The notes under the pieces are model-generated. The model made no database searches. It saw only the letters and a program-made list of their open reading frames with translations, and was not told the origin of the DNA. DNA of 46,575 nucleotides. Origin: Minwuia thermotolerans. GTDB taxonomy: Bacteria > Pseudomonadota > Alphaproteobacteria > Minwuiales > Minwuiaceae. Of this stretch, positions 15,675 through 24,033 are shown piece by piece; position 1 is the first letter of the stretch, and each line of letters starts with the position of its first letter. Location: NCBI GenBank assembly GCA_021604565.1, contig BQJF01000028.1:1-46575 (forward strand), given 5' to 3'. The position numbers were made by a program, and so were the translations under genes.

Positions 15675-16292
15675 TCAGTCAGCGACTTTGGGGTTCAGCC
15701 TGACCTCCCGCGCCAGCAAGCCCTTCTTGCTGCGCTGAACCATCACCCGCAGGCTTTCTCCCGGCTGCACGACGGTCAGGCCAACGCGGCGCAGGGTCTC
15801 GATGTGAATGAAGACATCCGGATCATCCTCGCTGATGCTGAGGAAGCCGTATCCGCGAATCCGGTTGAACCATTTCACCGTGGCGACATGTTCCTCCAGC
15901 GGCGAATCATCATTCGCGCCAGGTCCGCGGCTGCGATCAGGGGAGGCGGTTTCGACGTCGGACGGGTGTCCGCCAGGTGCGACGGCGGCGCTGCCTGCCT
16001 GCATCTGCTGCGGTGTCTGATCGATCGTCTCCCGATTGGCAGGGCGGACCTGCAGCACGGTCTGCGCCTGCAGGCCGCGCGGGCCTTCCGTGGCCTCGCA
16101 CCAGATCTCCGCACCCTCGTCAATGAAGGAAAGTCCGGCCTTGCGCAGGCAGGAAAGATGCAGGAACACGTCCCGCCCGTCCGATGCCGTGACGAAGCCG
16201 TAACCCTTTACGTAATTGAACCACTTGAGGTGACCACGCACTTCCAGCGCAGCCGCATCTTCCGTGCGTTCACCTGCCTCATTCCCCCACAT
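15675..16292 (-). CDS. Cold-shock protein with two CSD domains
   Basis: A 205-residue single-stranded nucleic-acid-binding protein. CSD 1 spans about 18-83, with RNP1 KGYGFVT (29-35) and RNP2 DVFLHL (41-46). CSD 2 spans about 135-200, with RGYGFLS (146-152) and DVFIHI (159-164). A 50-residue Gln/Pro/Gly/Ser-rich linker joins them. Double-CSD proteins of this kind are characteristic of alphaproteobacteria and act as RNA chaperones. The gene is divergent from the antiporter operon. The 179-base gap holds no clear promoter consensus; a small inverted repeat CGTGAT-CACC-ATCACG lies at 16364-16379. Confidence 0.9.
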   Translation of the reverse strand: MWGNEAGERTEDAAALEVRGHLKWFNYVKGYGFVTASDGRDVFLHLSCLRKAGLSFIDEGAEIWCEATEGPRGLQAQTVLQVRPANRETIDQTPQQMQAGSAAVAPGGHPSDVETASPDRSRGPGANDDSPLEEHVATVKWFNRIRGYGFLSISEDDPDVFIHIETLRRVGLTVVQPGESLRVMVQRSKKGLLAREVRLNPKVAD

Positions 16293-16471
16293 CGCGCTTC
16301 CATCTGCCTGTTACGCTTTTCTTTCAGGCTAACAGTCCGGTGCCGTCGCGACAAACAATACCGTGATCACCATCACGCCCCGGCGCCGCTGTTGCGCGAC
16401 TGCCTGTCGTCAAGCTAGGTTGCGCCAGACGAAACGTCGGGCCGATAACAAGACGTCAGGAGGGGGCATTC

Positions 16472-16987
16472 GTGGGTCGAGCTCTGGGATTGCTGGTCTT
16501 TCTGGCCGCGACATGGCTCCTGTTGTCGGGCATCTACGATCACTCACTGCTGTTCTGGCTCGGCGCGGCGTCCTGCCTGCTGTGCGTCCTGGTCTCATGG
16601 CGTATGGACGTGGTGGATCACGAAGGCACGCCGCTGGAACTGGGCTGGCGCATCATTGCCTACTGGCCCTGGCTGTTCATCGAGATCGTGAAGGCAAACA
16701 TCGACGTCATCCGCCGCCTGCTGCGTGCCAATCCCGATATTTCTCCCACGCTCGTGCGCTCCCAGACGATGCAGCGCACCGATCTCGGCCGGGTCATCTA
16801 CGCCAACTCGATCACCCTGACGCCGGGGACCCTGTCCATCGATATCGACGACGGCAAGGGCATCCTGGTCCACGCCCTGTCGCGGGAGGGGGCGGAAGGC
16901 GTATTGAGCGATGACATGAACCGTCGCTGTGCCGGACTGGAGAGCGACCGACTGCATCGCCGCGCGCAGGAGGATCAGACACCATGA
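16472..16987 (+). CDS. Na+/H+ antiporter subunit E (MrpE / MbhA-like)
   Basis: A 171-residue membrane subunit. Two to three N-terminal helices (about 4-45 and 60-80) are followed by a cytoplasmic alpha/beta domain with the MrpE pattern YANSITLTPGTLSIDIDDGKGILVHALSREG (about 110-140). It starts at GTG 16472 after AGGAGGGGG, a very strong ribosome binding site that decides the start. It is the first gene of a ten-gene overlapping run and is followed by subunit F with an ATGA overlap. MrpE is needed for full antiport but does not itself carry ions. In this order it corresponds to MbhA. Confidence 0.92.
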   Translation: MGRALGLLVFLAATWLLLSGIYDHSLLFWLGAASCLLCVLVSWRMDVVDHEGTPLELGWRIIAYWPWLFIEIVKANIDVIRRLLRANPDISPTLVRSQTMQRTDLGRVIYANSITLTPGTLSIDIDDGKGILVHALSREGAEGVLSDDMNRRCAGLESDRLHRRAQEDQTP

Positions 16988-17259
16988 TCTACGGAGTTGC
17001 CGCACTGGGACTGCTCGTCGCGATGCTGTTTGCCATCATCCGCGCGCTGCTGGGTCCCACCCTGATGGACCGTGTCATGGCCGCCAACATGTTCGGCACC
17101 AAGACCGTGCTGCTGCTGGCGGTTCTCGGCTATCTGGCGGGTCGGCCCGAGTTTCTCGACCTGGCACTTGTCTACGCCCTGATGAACTTCATCAGCATCA
17201 TCGCCGTGCTGAAGTACTTCCGTTACCGCGACCTTGGCCAGTCCCGGGTGCGGTCATGA
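16984..17259 (+). CDS. Cation/H+ antiporter subunit F (MrpF / MbhB-like)
   Basis: A 91-residue protein with three membrane helices (about 2-22, 34-52 and 58-78). The MrpF signature LLGPTLMDRVMAANMFGTKTVLLLAVLGYL is intact, including the conserved Asp in MDRV. It ends with a short basic tail. It overlaps both neighbours by four bases. In the complex this subunit packs beside subunits G and E and contributes to the sodium path in current structural models. Confidence 0.92.
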   Translation: MIYGVAALGLLVAMLFAIIRALLGPTLMDRVMAANMFGTKTVLLLAVLGYLAGRPEFLDLALVYALMNFISIIAVLKYFRYRDLGQSRVRS

Positions 17260-17600
17260 TGGACTGGCCTGTCATTGCCTCCGGTGTGCTGGTGATCTCC
17301 GGCGCGTTTCTGACGATCGTGGGTGCCTATGGCACGCTGCGCCTGCCGGACATCTACACCCGCCTGCATGCGGCCAGCATCACCGACACGCTCGCCACCT
17401 TCCTGATTCTTGCCGGACTGGCCGTGCCGTCGCTGGTCGCCGGTGAATGGCTGATCGCGGTCAAGCTGCTGTTCGTCCTGATCTTTCTCTGGTTCACCAG
17501 CCCCATCGCGTCCTACTCCATCGGACACGCTGCGTTCTTTGCCGCTCAGAAACCGAAGCTGGATCATGACCTGACCGATGGCGAAGGGGGCACGGCATGA
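17256..17600 (+). CDS. Cation/H+ antiporter subunit G (MrpG / MbhC-like)
   Basis: A 114-residue protein with three helices. The diagnostic stretch is GAFLTIVGAYGTLRLPDIYTRLHAASITDTLAT (about 14-46), with RLPDxYTRLHA as the MrpG hallmark, followed by SPIASYSIGHAAF near the C-terminus. Two adjacent ATGs (17256 and 17259) could start it; the first overlaps the F stop. It couples to the next gene by an ATGA overlap at 17597-17600. Confidence 0.92.
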   Translation: MMDWPVIASGVLVISGAFLTIVGAYGTLRLPDIYTRLHAASITDTLATFLILAGLAVPSLVAGEWLIAVKLLFVLIFLWFTSPIASYSIGHAAFFAAQKPKLDHDLTDGEGGTA

Positions 17601-18193
17601 GCGTCGGCGACTGGGAAGCCCTGATCAACGTTGTCCTGCTGGGCCTGCTGCTGGTGGTGACCTTTGGCATCATCCGGCTGCGCAACCTGTTCGGTGTCGT
17701 GATGCTGGCCGGTATCTACAGCCTGCTGATGGCCATGGTCTTCACGCTGCTGGATGCGGTCGATGTCGCCTTCACGGAAGCGGCAGTGGGTGCCGGCGTC
17801 TCCACGATCCTGTCACTGGGAACCCTGGCCCTGATCGACAGCCGGCGGGAGAAGATCCCCTTCCGGTTCCAGTTCACGCCGATGCTCGTTGCGCTGGTCA
17901 CAGGCGCCGTGCTGCTCTGGGGCATGCAGGACATGCCGGCGGTCGGCGCGGCGGACGCGCCCAATCAGATCCATGTCGCGCCCTACTACATCGAACAGAC
18001 CCCGGTGGAGATCGATGTGCCCAATCTCGTCACTGCCGTCCTCGCAAGCTATCGCGGCTTCGATACGCTGGGGGAAGTCACGGTGATCTTCACGGCGGGA
18101 ATCGGCGTGATGTTGCTGCTCTCCTCGATGCCGGTCGTCGGCGCACATCGGCGCAGGCGGCGCGATGATGACGGTCAGGAGAATGACACCTGA
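17597..18193 (+). CDS. MbhD-MbhE fusion subunit (equivalent to the C-terminal part of MrpA)
   Basis: A 198-residue membrane subunit. The N-terminal half is MbhD/DUF4040: three helices with DVAFTEAAVGAGVST (55-69), where Glu61 is a conserved buried acid. The C-terminal half is MbhE-like, with PNLVTAVLASYRGFDTLGE (142-160). In classical Mrp complexes these parts are fused to the large NuoL-like MrpA; in archaeal Mbh they are two separate proteins. Here they are fused to each other but not to an antiporter domain. This part links the antiporter subunits to the ion channel. Coupled to the next gene by TGATG. Confidence 0.85.
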   Translation: MSVGDWEALINVVLLGLLLVVTFGIIRLRNLFGVVMLAGIYSLLMAMVFTLLDAVDVAFTEAAVGAGVSTILSLGTLALIDSRREKIPFRFQFTPMLVALVTGAVLLWGMQDMPAVGAADAPNQIHVAPYYIEQTPVEIDVPNLVTAVLASYRGFDTLGEVTVIFTAGIGVMLLLSSMPVVGAHRRRRRDDDGQENDT

Positions 18194-18681
18194 TGATTGA
18201 ACATCTGGTTCCACGCATCCTGGCCAAGCTACTGATTCCATTCATTCTCCTGTTTGGGCTCTATGTCCAGTTCCATGGCGACTTCGGGCCCGGAGGCGGC
18301 TTCCAGGCCGGAGTGATCTTCGCGGCAGGCATCATCCTCTATGCGCTGATCTACGGTCTCGACCGGGCGCGCAGCGTCGTCACACCGGGTCTGGTGTCCT
18401 TCCTGGTCGCGCTCGGCCTCCTCATCTATGCGGGGGTAGGTGTCGCAACGCTGCTGCTGGGGGCCGAGTTCCTGAACTACAACGCGCTGGACAGCCACGA
18501 TCCGGTACATGGCCAGCACCTGGGCATCCTGATCATCGAGTTCGGGGTCGGCGTGACCGTTGCCGCCGTCATGATCACGATCTTCTATCAGTTCGCGGGA
18601 CGTCTGAAGATCACGCGCGAACTGGAATGCGACGAGACCGATGACGCGGATGAGGAAGAAATGACGGGGTCGCCGCGATGA
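18193..18681 (+). CDS. Cation/H+ antiporter subunit B (MrpB / MbhF-like)
   Basis: A 162-residue protein with four helices. The MrpB signature FHGDFGPGGGFQAGVIFAAG (about 28-47) is clear, with the invariant PGGGF. The C-terminal tail, from about 140, is very acidic (ECDETDDADEEEMTG) and cytoplasmic. In most Mrp operons subunit B follows A; here it follows the separate MbhD/E protein, as in Mbh operons. The last four bases overlap the subunit C start. Confidence 0.9.
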   Translation: MIEHLVPRILAKLLIPFILLFGLYVQFHGDFGPGGGFQAGVIFAAGIILYALIYGLDRARSVVTPGLVSFLVALGLLIYAGVGVATLLLGAEFLNYNALDSHDPVHGQHLGILIIEFGVGVTVAAVMITIFYQFAGRLKITRELECDETDDADEEEMTGSPR

Positions 18682-19073
18682 TGGAGTGGCTCGGTCAGTT
18701 CAACTATTACGTCTTCGCGATCCTGATGACGGCCGGGGTCTATATCGCGATGAGCCGTGGCAACCTGGTGAAGAAGGTGGTCGGCCTGAACATCTTCCAG
18801 GCCAGCGTCTTCCTGCTCTACATCAGCTCCGGCAAGATCTGGGGCGGCACCGCACCGATCCTGGGGGATGGCCTGACGCAGCCGATCTCCAATCCGCTGC
18901 CGCACGTGCTGATCCTGACTGCCATTGTCGTGGGCGTCGCCACGACCTCCATCGGGCTGGCCCTGATCGTGCGCATCAAGGAAGCCTATGGCACCGTCGA
19001 GGAAGACGAGATTGCCGAGGCCGAGGCGCTCTACGAGGAAGAACTGATCCGGGCGGAAGAGGCAGAGGCATGA
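18678..19073 (+). CDS. Cation/H+ antiporter subunit C (MrpC / NuoK-like)
   Basis: A 131-residue NuoK-type subunit with three helices. The pattern NLVKKVVGLNIFQASVFLLYIS (about 29-50) and the segment DGLTQPISNPLPHVLILTAIVVGVATTSIGLAL (about 67-99) are typical of MrpC, with PLPHVLILTAIVVG as hallmark. The last 30 residues are strongly acidic (EDEIAEAEALYEEELIRAEEAEA), longer and more acidic than usual. An ATGA overlap links it to the first D-type subunit. Confidence 0.92.
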   Translation: MMEWLGQFNYYVFAILMTAGVYIAMSRGNLVKKVVGLNIFQASVFLLYISSGKIWGGTAPILGDGLTQPISNPLPHVLILTAIVVGVATTSIGLALIVRIKEAYGTVEEDEIAEAEALYEEELIRAEEAEA

Positions 19074-20581
19074 GTACCGCCGCCAACGCCGGGTTCAGCC
19101 TGATGGCCAACCTGCCCGCGCTGCAGGTCGTGGTGCCCATGGTCGCGGCCCCGATCTGTACCTTCCTGCGGTTCCGCAACGGTCCCTGGGCGTTTGCCCT
19201 GCTGGTCAGCGCCGCGACGTTCTGGATCTCCGCCAACCTGCTTATGCAGGTGCTGGGCGGGGACGTGATCTCCTACGAAATGGGTGGCTGGGCGCCGCCC
19301 TTCGGCATCGAGTACCGGGTCGACACGATCAATGCCTTCGTGCTGCTGATCGTCAGCGGTGTCTCCCTGATCGCCCTGCCCTACGCGCTGCGGTCGGTGG
19401 AGCGGGAAGTGCCCCGCGACAAGCATCACCTGTTCTATGCGGCCTGGCTGCTGTGCCTTTGCGGGATGCTGGGCATCACGATCACCGGCGATGCCTTCAA
19501 CATCTTCGTCTTCCTGGAGATATCCTCGCTCTCCACCTACATGCTGCTGGCCTCCGGCCGTGATCCGCGGGCACTGACGGCGGCATTCCAGTATCTGGTG
19601 CTGGGCACACTTGGCGCGACATTCATCCTGATCGGTGTCGGCCTGCTCTACATCATGACCGGCACCCTGAACATCGCCGACCTGGCCGAACGCCTCGGCC
19701 CCGTCTCCGACACCACATCAGTCAGGGCTGCAGCCGCCTTCCTGACGGTGGGCATTGCGCTGAAGTTCGCCCTGTTCCCGGCGCATTTCTGGCTGCCGAA
19801 CGGCTATGCCTACAGCCCCAGCGCGGTCGGTGTGTTCCTGTCGGCGACAGCGACCAAGGTCTCGATCTACGTGCTGTTGCGGTTCCAGTTCACTGTCTTC
19901 GGCGACATCCCCGCCTTCGCCGAGCTGGATTTCGCCACCCTGCTGCTGCCTTTCGCGGTCGTGGCCTTCCTCGTCGGCTCGACCGTCGCGATCTTCCAGA
20001 CAGACCTGAAACGCCTGCTCGCCTGGTCGTCCATCGCGCAGATCGGCTACATGGTGGCCGGCATCGGTCTCGGCGGCATCGATGGCCTGACTGCCGGTAT
20101 CGTGCACCTGTTCAACCATGCGGTCACGAAGGCGGCCCTGTTCATGGCCGCAGGCGCGATCTTCCTGCGCGTCGGGTCGATGCATATCGACAAGCTGGCC
20201 GGGATCGGCAAGACCATGCCCTTCACCACGCTGGCCTTCGTTCTGGCAGGTCTCAGCCTGATCGGCGTTCCGACAACCGTCGGCTTCATCTCAAAATGGT
20301 ACCTGATCCTGGCGGCACTGCAGCACGGCGCGACGGGCTACGCCATTGCCGCCCTGGTGCTCGCCAGCTCGCTGCTCGCCGTGATCTATGTCTGGCGCGT
20401 CGTGGAGGTGGCCTATTTCCGCGAACCTGCCACCAATCACGAAGTCACGGAGGCGCCGCTGTCGATGCTGCTGCCGCTATGGGCGCTGACCATCGGCTGC
20501 TTCTATTTCGGGCTGGAGACCGGATATTCCGTTGATATTGCCCGTGCCGCCGCGCAGTCGCTGCTGGGGGTCACGCCATGA
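19070..20581 (+). CDS. Cation/H+ antiporter subunit D, first copy (MrpD / NuoN-like)
   Basis: A 503-residue, fourteen-helix proton-pumping-type subunit. The conserved helix-5 Glu is Glu150 in FNIFVFLEISSLSTY, and the helix-7 Lys is Lys232 in ALKFALFPAHFWLP. Later signatures include KRLLAWSSIAQIGYM and LFNHAVTKAALFMAAG, with the helix-12 Lys/His region intact. This is the closest of the three D-type proteins to standard MrpD or MbhH. The start at 19070 overlaps the subunit C stop, and its stop overlaps the next D-type gene. Confidence 0.92.
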   Translation: MSTAANAGFSLMANLPALQVVVPMVAAPICTFLRFRNGPWAFALLVSAATFWISANLLMQVLGGDVISYEMGGWAPPFGIEYRVDTINAFVLLIVSGVSLIALPYALRSVEREVPRDKHHLFYAAWLLCLCGMLGITITGDAFNIFVFLEISSLSTYMLLASGRDPRALTAAFQYLVLGTLGATFILIGVGLLYIMTGTLNIADLAERLGPVSDTTSVRAAAAFLTVGIALKFALFPAHFWLPNGYAYSPSAVGVFLSATATKVSIYVLLRFQFTVFGDIPAFAELDFATLLLPFAVVAFLVGSTVAIFQTDLKRLLAWSSIAQIGYMVAGIGLGGIDGLTAGIVHLFNHAVTKAALFMAAGAIFLRVGSMHIDKLAGIGKTMPFTTLAFVLAGLSLIGVPTTVGFISKWYLILAALQHGATGYAIAALVLASSLLAVIYVWRVVEVAYFREPATNHEVTEAPLSMLLPLWALTIGCFYFGLETGYSVDIARAAAQSLLGVTP

Positions 20582-22056
20582 GCATCGAGACCCATATCCA
20601 GCTTGCACTGCTGATTCCGATCATCGGCCTGGTCGGCATCGTGCTGACCGGACGCATTCCGAACCTGCGGGAAGCGGTGACGCTGGTCACCGCCACGGCC
20701 AACGCGATCAACGTCTGGTCGATCTTTCCCGCGATCCAGGCCGGCGCACGCCCGTCGGTCACGCTGTTCGAACTGCTGCCCGGCCTGACAATCAACTTCA
20801 CGGTGGAACCGCTGGGGATGATGTTCGCCGCCATCGCATCGACGCTGTGGATCGTCAATTCGATCTATTCCATCGGTTACATGCGCGGCAACAAGGAGAC
20901 CAACCAGACCCGGTTCTACGCCTGTTTCGCCCTGTCGATCAGTGCCGCCATCGGCATCGCCTTCGCAGGCAACCTGCTGACCCTGTTCATCTTCTACGAG
21001 ATCCTGACGCTGTCGACCTATCCACTGGTGGTGCACAAGGGGACGGAGGACGCGAAGCGTGGCGGCCGCACCTATCTCGGCATCCTGATTGCCACCTCCA
21101 TCGGCCTGCAACTGCCGGCGATCATCTGGACGTGGAACCTGACCGGAACCCTGGACTTCGTTCCGGGCGGAACCTTGACCGGCAAGGTGCAGGGGCTGTC
21201 GGCGGGGCTGCTGCTGGCGCTCTACATGTATGGTGTCGGCAAGGCGGCGCTGATGCCGATCCACAAGTGGCTTCCCGCGGCCATGGTCGCGCCCACGCCG
21301 GTGTCCGCGCTGCTGCATGCGGTGGCGGTGGTGAAGGCCGGTGTCTTCACGGTCATCAAGATCATTGTCTATGTCTTCGGTCTGGAGCTGATCACGACGG
21401 AGAGCGCCACCAACTGGCTGATCTATGCCGCCGCGATCACTCTCACTCTCGCAAGCCTGATCGCCATGAACCAGGACAACCTGAAACGCAGGCTGGCCTA
21501 TTCGACAGTGAGCCAGCTTTCCTACGTCATCCTGGGCGCTGCGCTGGGTACGGCGATGGGCGTGGTCGGTGGCGGCATGCACATCGCCATGCACGCCGCG
21601 GGCAAGATCACGCTGTTCTTCTGTGCCGGTGCAATCTACGTCGCGCTGCACAAGACCGAGATCTCCGACATGAAGGGGATCGGGCGGATCATGCCGGTCA
21701 CTGTCTTCTGTTTCATGATCGGGGCACTGTCGGTCATCGGCATTCCGCCGCTGGGCGGATCATGGTCGAAGTTCCTGCTGATGGTGGGCGCCGCGGATGC
21801 CGGGTTCCAGTTCATCATCGGGGTACTGATCCTGAGTTCGCTGCTGAATGTCGCCTATCTGATGCCGATCCCGCTGCGCGGCTTCCTGCTGAAACCCGCC
21901 GGAGCCGGTGACGGGCCGGTGAAGGTGCAGGAGGCACCGCTGCCCTGCGTCATCGCCATCTGCATCACGGCAGCACTGACCGTCGTGCTGTTCTTCATGG
22001 CGCAGGAGATCTTCGACTTCCTGTTGCCCATCACCATGACCGGAGGCGGCCAATGA
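20578..22056 (+). CDS. Cation/H+ antiporter subunit D family, second copy
   Basis: A 492-residue fourteen-helix protein of the NuoL/M/N family. Glu141 in LTLFIFYEILTLSTYPLV and Lys222 in YGVGKAALMPIHKWLPAAMVAP are the conserved charged pair. The N-terminal segment NSIYSIGYMRGNKETNQTRFYACFALS is NuoL/MrpA-like, as is HAVAVVKAGVF, so this protein may replace the N-terminal antiporter part of the missing MrpA. It is coupled to both neighbours by four-base overlaps. All predicted proton-path residues that I can check are present, so it is probably active. Confidence 0.9.
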   Translation: MSIETHIQLALLIPIIGLVGIVLTGRIPNLREAVTLVTATANAINVWSIFPAIQAGARPSVTLFELLPGLTINFTVEPLGMMFAAIASTLWIVNSIYSIGYMRGNKETNQTRFYACFALSISAAIGIAFAGNLLTLFIFYEILTLSTYPLVVHKGTEDAKRGGRTYLGILIATSIGLQLPAIIWTWNLTGTLDFVPGGTLTGKVQGLSAGLLLALYMYGVGKAALMPIHKWLPAAMVAPTPVSALLHAVAVVKAGVFTVIKIIVYVFGLELITTESATNWLIYAAAITLTLASLIAMNQDNLKRRLAYSTVSQLSYVILGAALGTAMGVVGGGMHIAMHAAGKITLFFCAGAIYVALHKTEISDMKGIGRIMPVTVFCFMIGALSVIGIPPLGGSWSKFLLMVGAADAGFQFIIGVLILSSLLNVAYLMPIPLRGFLLKPAGAGDGPVKVQEAPLPCVIAICITAALTVVLFFMAQEIFDFLLPITMTGGGQ

Positions 22057-22346
22057 GCGCGTCACCCGATTTCAGGGAGCCGGAGAAGTATGCCCTGGAC
22101 CGTCCGGCGGTGGTGCGGCGGCTCTATCATGTGCTGATCGGCCTCTGCGTGCTGCTGGGGCTGGCGGACATCGCGGACATGCTCTGGCACGTCTATCACA
22201 AGCACGGCTATTTCGATGTCGAGTATCTGCCGAACTTCTACGGCTTCTTCGGCCTGCTGGGATGCATCGTTCTGGTGCAGCTTTCGAAGCTGCTGCGCAA
22301 GGCCGTGATGCGGGATGAGGACTATTACGACGATGATGTGGACTGA
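22053..22346 (+). CDS. Small two-helix membrane protein inside the antiporter operon, unknown function
   Basis: A 97-residue protein with a polar N-terminus of about 24 residues, two helices (about 25-49 and 65-85) and an acidic end (RDEDYYDDDVD). The helix-1 segment has ADIADMLWHVYHKHGYFD, a His-rich stretch that could bind metal or protons. It has no counterpart in classical Mrp or Mbh complexes that I recognise. Its position, overlapping the D-type genes on both sides, argues that it is an accessory subunit of the complex. Not assignable to a named family from sequence alone. Confidence 0.75.
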   Translation: MSASPDFREPEKYALDRPAVVRRLYHVLIGLCVLLGLADIADMLWHVYHKHGYFDVEYLPNFYGFFGLLGCIVLVQLSKLLRKAVMRDEDYYDDDVD

Positions 22347-24030
22347 CCTGCCGCCAGGACTGATCCTGCTGCTCGGCGGTGTCCTCGCCGCCGTGCTGCC
22401 GCACCATGGGCGCAAGGCCCTGATGCTGGTGCTGCCGTTTGTCGGGTTCTGGCAACTGATCGACGTGCCGAACGGCGACCATGCGGTCGTGAGCCTGTTC
22501 GGTGCCGAACTGGTCGGCAGCCGCATCGACAGCCTGTCGCTGGTCTGGGGCTACATCTTCTACATCGCGGCCCTGATTGCGGGCATCTTCCACCTGCATG
22601 TGCGTGACCGCATGCAGGATGTGGCGGCGCTGACCTACATGGGTTCCGCCGTTGGCGCCGTCTTCGCGGGCGACCTGATCAGCCTGTTCATCTACTGGGA
22701 ACTGACGGCTGTCACCTCCGTCTTCCTGATCTTCGCCAACCGCACCAACGCCGGTTTCCGCGCCGGTATCCGCTATCTGATCGTGCAGATCGCCTCCGGC
22801 GTGCTGCTGCTGGGCGGGCTGATCCTCCACTGGCGCGGCACGGGATCGGTCGAGTTCGGCAACATCGGCATCGACGCGCCGGGCGGACTGCTGATCTTCC
22901 TGGGCTTCGGTATCAAGGCTGCCTTCCCGCTGCTGCACAACTGGCTGCAGGATTCCTATCCGCAGGCGACGGTGACGGGCACGGTGATCCTGTCGGCCTT
23001 CACCACCAAGATGGCGATCTATACCCTGGCGCGCGGCTTCCCGGGGCAGGAGGAACTGATCTGGATCGGCGTGGTCATGACCGCGTTCCCGATCTTCTAC
23101 GCGCTGGTGGAAAACGACCTGCGCAAGGTGCTGGCCTACAGCCTGAACAACCAGCTCGGCTTCATGGTGATCGGCATCGGCATCGGCACGGAACTGGCGC
23201 TGAACGGTGCCGCGGCCCAGGCATTCTCCCACATCCTCTACAAGGGGCTTCTGTTCATGACGATGGGCGCGGTCCTGTACCGGGTCGGCACCGTCAAGGC
23301 GACGGAACTCGGCGGGCTCTACAAGTCCATGCCGATGACGGCCGGATTCTGCATCGTCGGCGCGGCCTCCATGGCGTTCCCGCTGTTCTCCGGCTTCGTT
23401 TCGAAGTCGCTCATCATCTCGGCAGCAGCCGGGGAAGGCATGTGGTTCGTCTGGGCGATGCTGCTTTTCGCCTCTGTCGGCGTATTCGTCACCACGGGCA
23501 TCAAGATCCCTTACTTCGCGTTCTTCGCCTGGCCGAAGCAGACGCAGAAGACCTGCAACGAGGCTCCGTTCAACATGCTGCTGGCGATGGGTGTCTCCGC
23601 CGCCCTCTGCATCGGCATCGGCCTCTTCCCGGGCTACCTTTACGACATCCTGCCCTACCAGACGGACTACGAGCCCTATACCGGCTCCCACATCGTGACG
23701 CAGATGCAGTTGCTGCTGTTCTCGGGGCTGGGTGTCGCGTGGCTGATGCGGACAGGCCTCTACCCGGCCGAGATGCGCTCGACCCTGCTGGACAGCGACT
23801 GGATCTTCCGCCGCGCCCTGCACCGGGTCTGGCGCGCGACAGTGGAATGGGGCACGGAGACTTCCGGGGCACTGACGGGTGGCATGCGCGGCTGGGTCAA
23901 TACCGTGATCGGGGTCGCCGGACGACTGGGGGGTCCCGGCGGGCTGGTCAGCCAGACATCGAAGCCCGGCACCGGCGTATTCTGGCTCACCGCGATGCTG
24001 GGCCTGTACCTGCTGGTCTTCGGACTCTGA
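22333..24030 (+). CDS. Cation/H+ antiporter subunit D family, third copy (NuoM-like)
   Basis: A 565-residue fourteen-helix protein with a C-terminal extension. Glu123 in LISLFIYWELTAVTSVF and Lys195 in GIKAAFPLLHNWLQDSYPQA are the conserved pair. ENDLRKVLAYSLNNQLGFMV and FSHILYKGLLFMTMGA complete the family pattern. The last 90 residues include an extra region (RTGLYPAEMRS..LDSDWIFRRALHRVW) resembling the C-terminus of some NuoL-type subunits, and a final helix. The start at 22333, or 22336, overlaps the preceding gene. It closes the operon; the next gene is convergent, with a three-base gap and no visible terminator between them. Confidence 0.9.
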   Translation: MMWTDLPPGLILLLGGVLAAVLPHHGRKALMLVLPFVGFWQLIDVPNGDHAVVSLFGAELVGSRIDSLSLVWGYIFYIAALIAGIFHLHVRDRMQDVAALTYMGSAVGAVFAGDLISLFIYWELTAVTSVFLIFANRTNAGFRAGIRYLIVQIASGVLLLGGLILHWRGTGSVEFGNIGIDAPGGLLIFLGFGIKAAFPLLHNWLQDSYPQATVTGTVILSAFTTKMAIYTLARGFPGQEELIWIGVVMTAFPIFYALVENDLRKVLAYSLNNQLGFMVIGIGIGTELALNGAAAQAFSHILYKGLLFMTMGAVLYRVGTVKATELGGLYKSMPMTAGFCIVGAASMAFPLFSGFVSKSLIISAAAGEGMWFVWAMLLFASVGVFVTTGIKIPYFAFFAWPKQTQKTCNEAPFNMLLAMGVSAALCIGIGLFPGYLYDILPYQTDYEPYTGSHIVTQMQLLLFSGLGVAWLMRTGLYPAEMRSTLLDSDWIFRRALHRVWRATVEWGTETSGALTGGMRGWVNTVIGVAGRLGGPGGLVSQTSKPGTGVFWLTAMLGLYLLVFGL

Positions 24031-24033
24031 CGC

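Noticed and set aside
16364..16379. Inverted repeat CGTGAT-CACC-ATCACG between the cold-shock and antiporter genes as an operator
   Set aside because: Only six-base arms with no promoter consensus around it; mentioned as a position but not supported as a site.
20503..23823. Long minus-strand open frames across the antiporter genes (20503-21651 and 22072-23823)
   Set aside because: Very hydrophilic His/Asp/Gln-rich translations, directly antisense to membrane subunits with full motifs; they are codon-bias shadows.
16472..24030. Complex I or membrane-bound hydrogenase operon
   Set aside because: Subunits E, F, G, B and MbhD/E are specific to antiporter modules, and no NuoB, NuoC, NuoD, NuoH, NuoI or hydrogenase gene is present in or beside the cluster.
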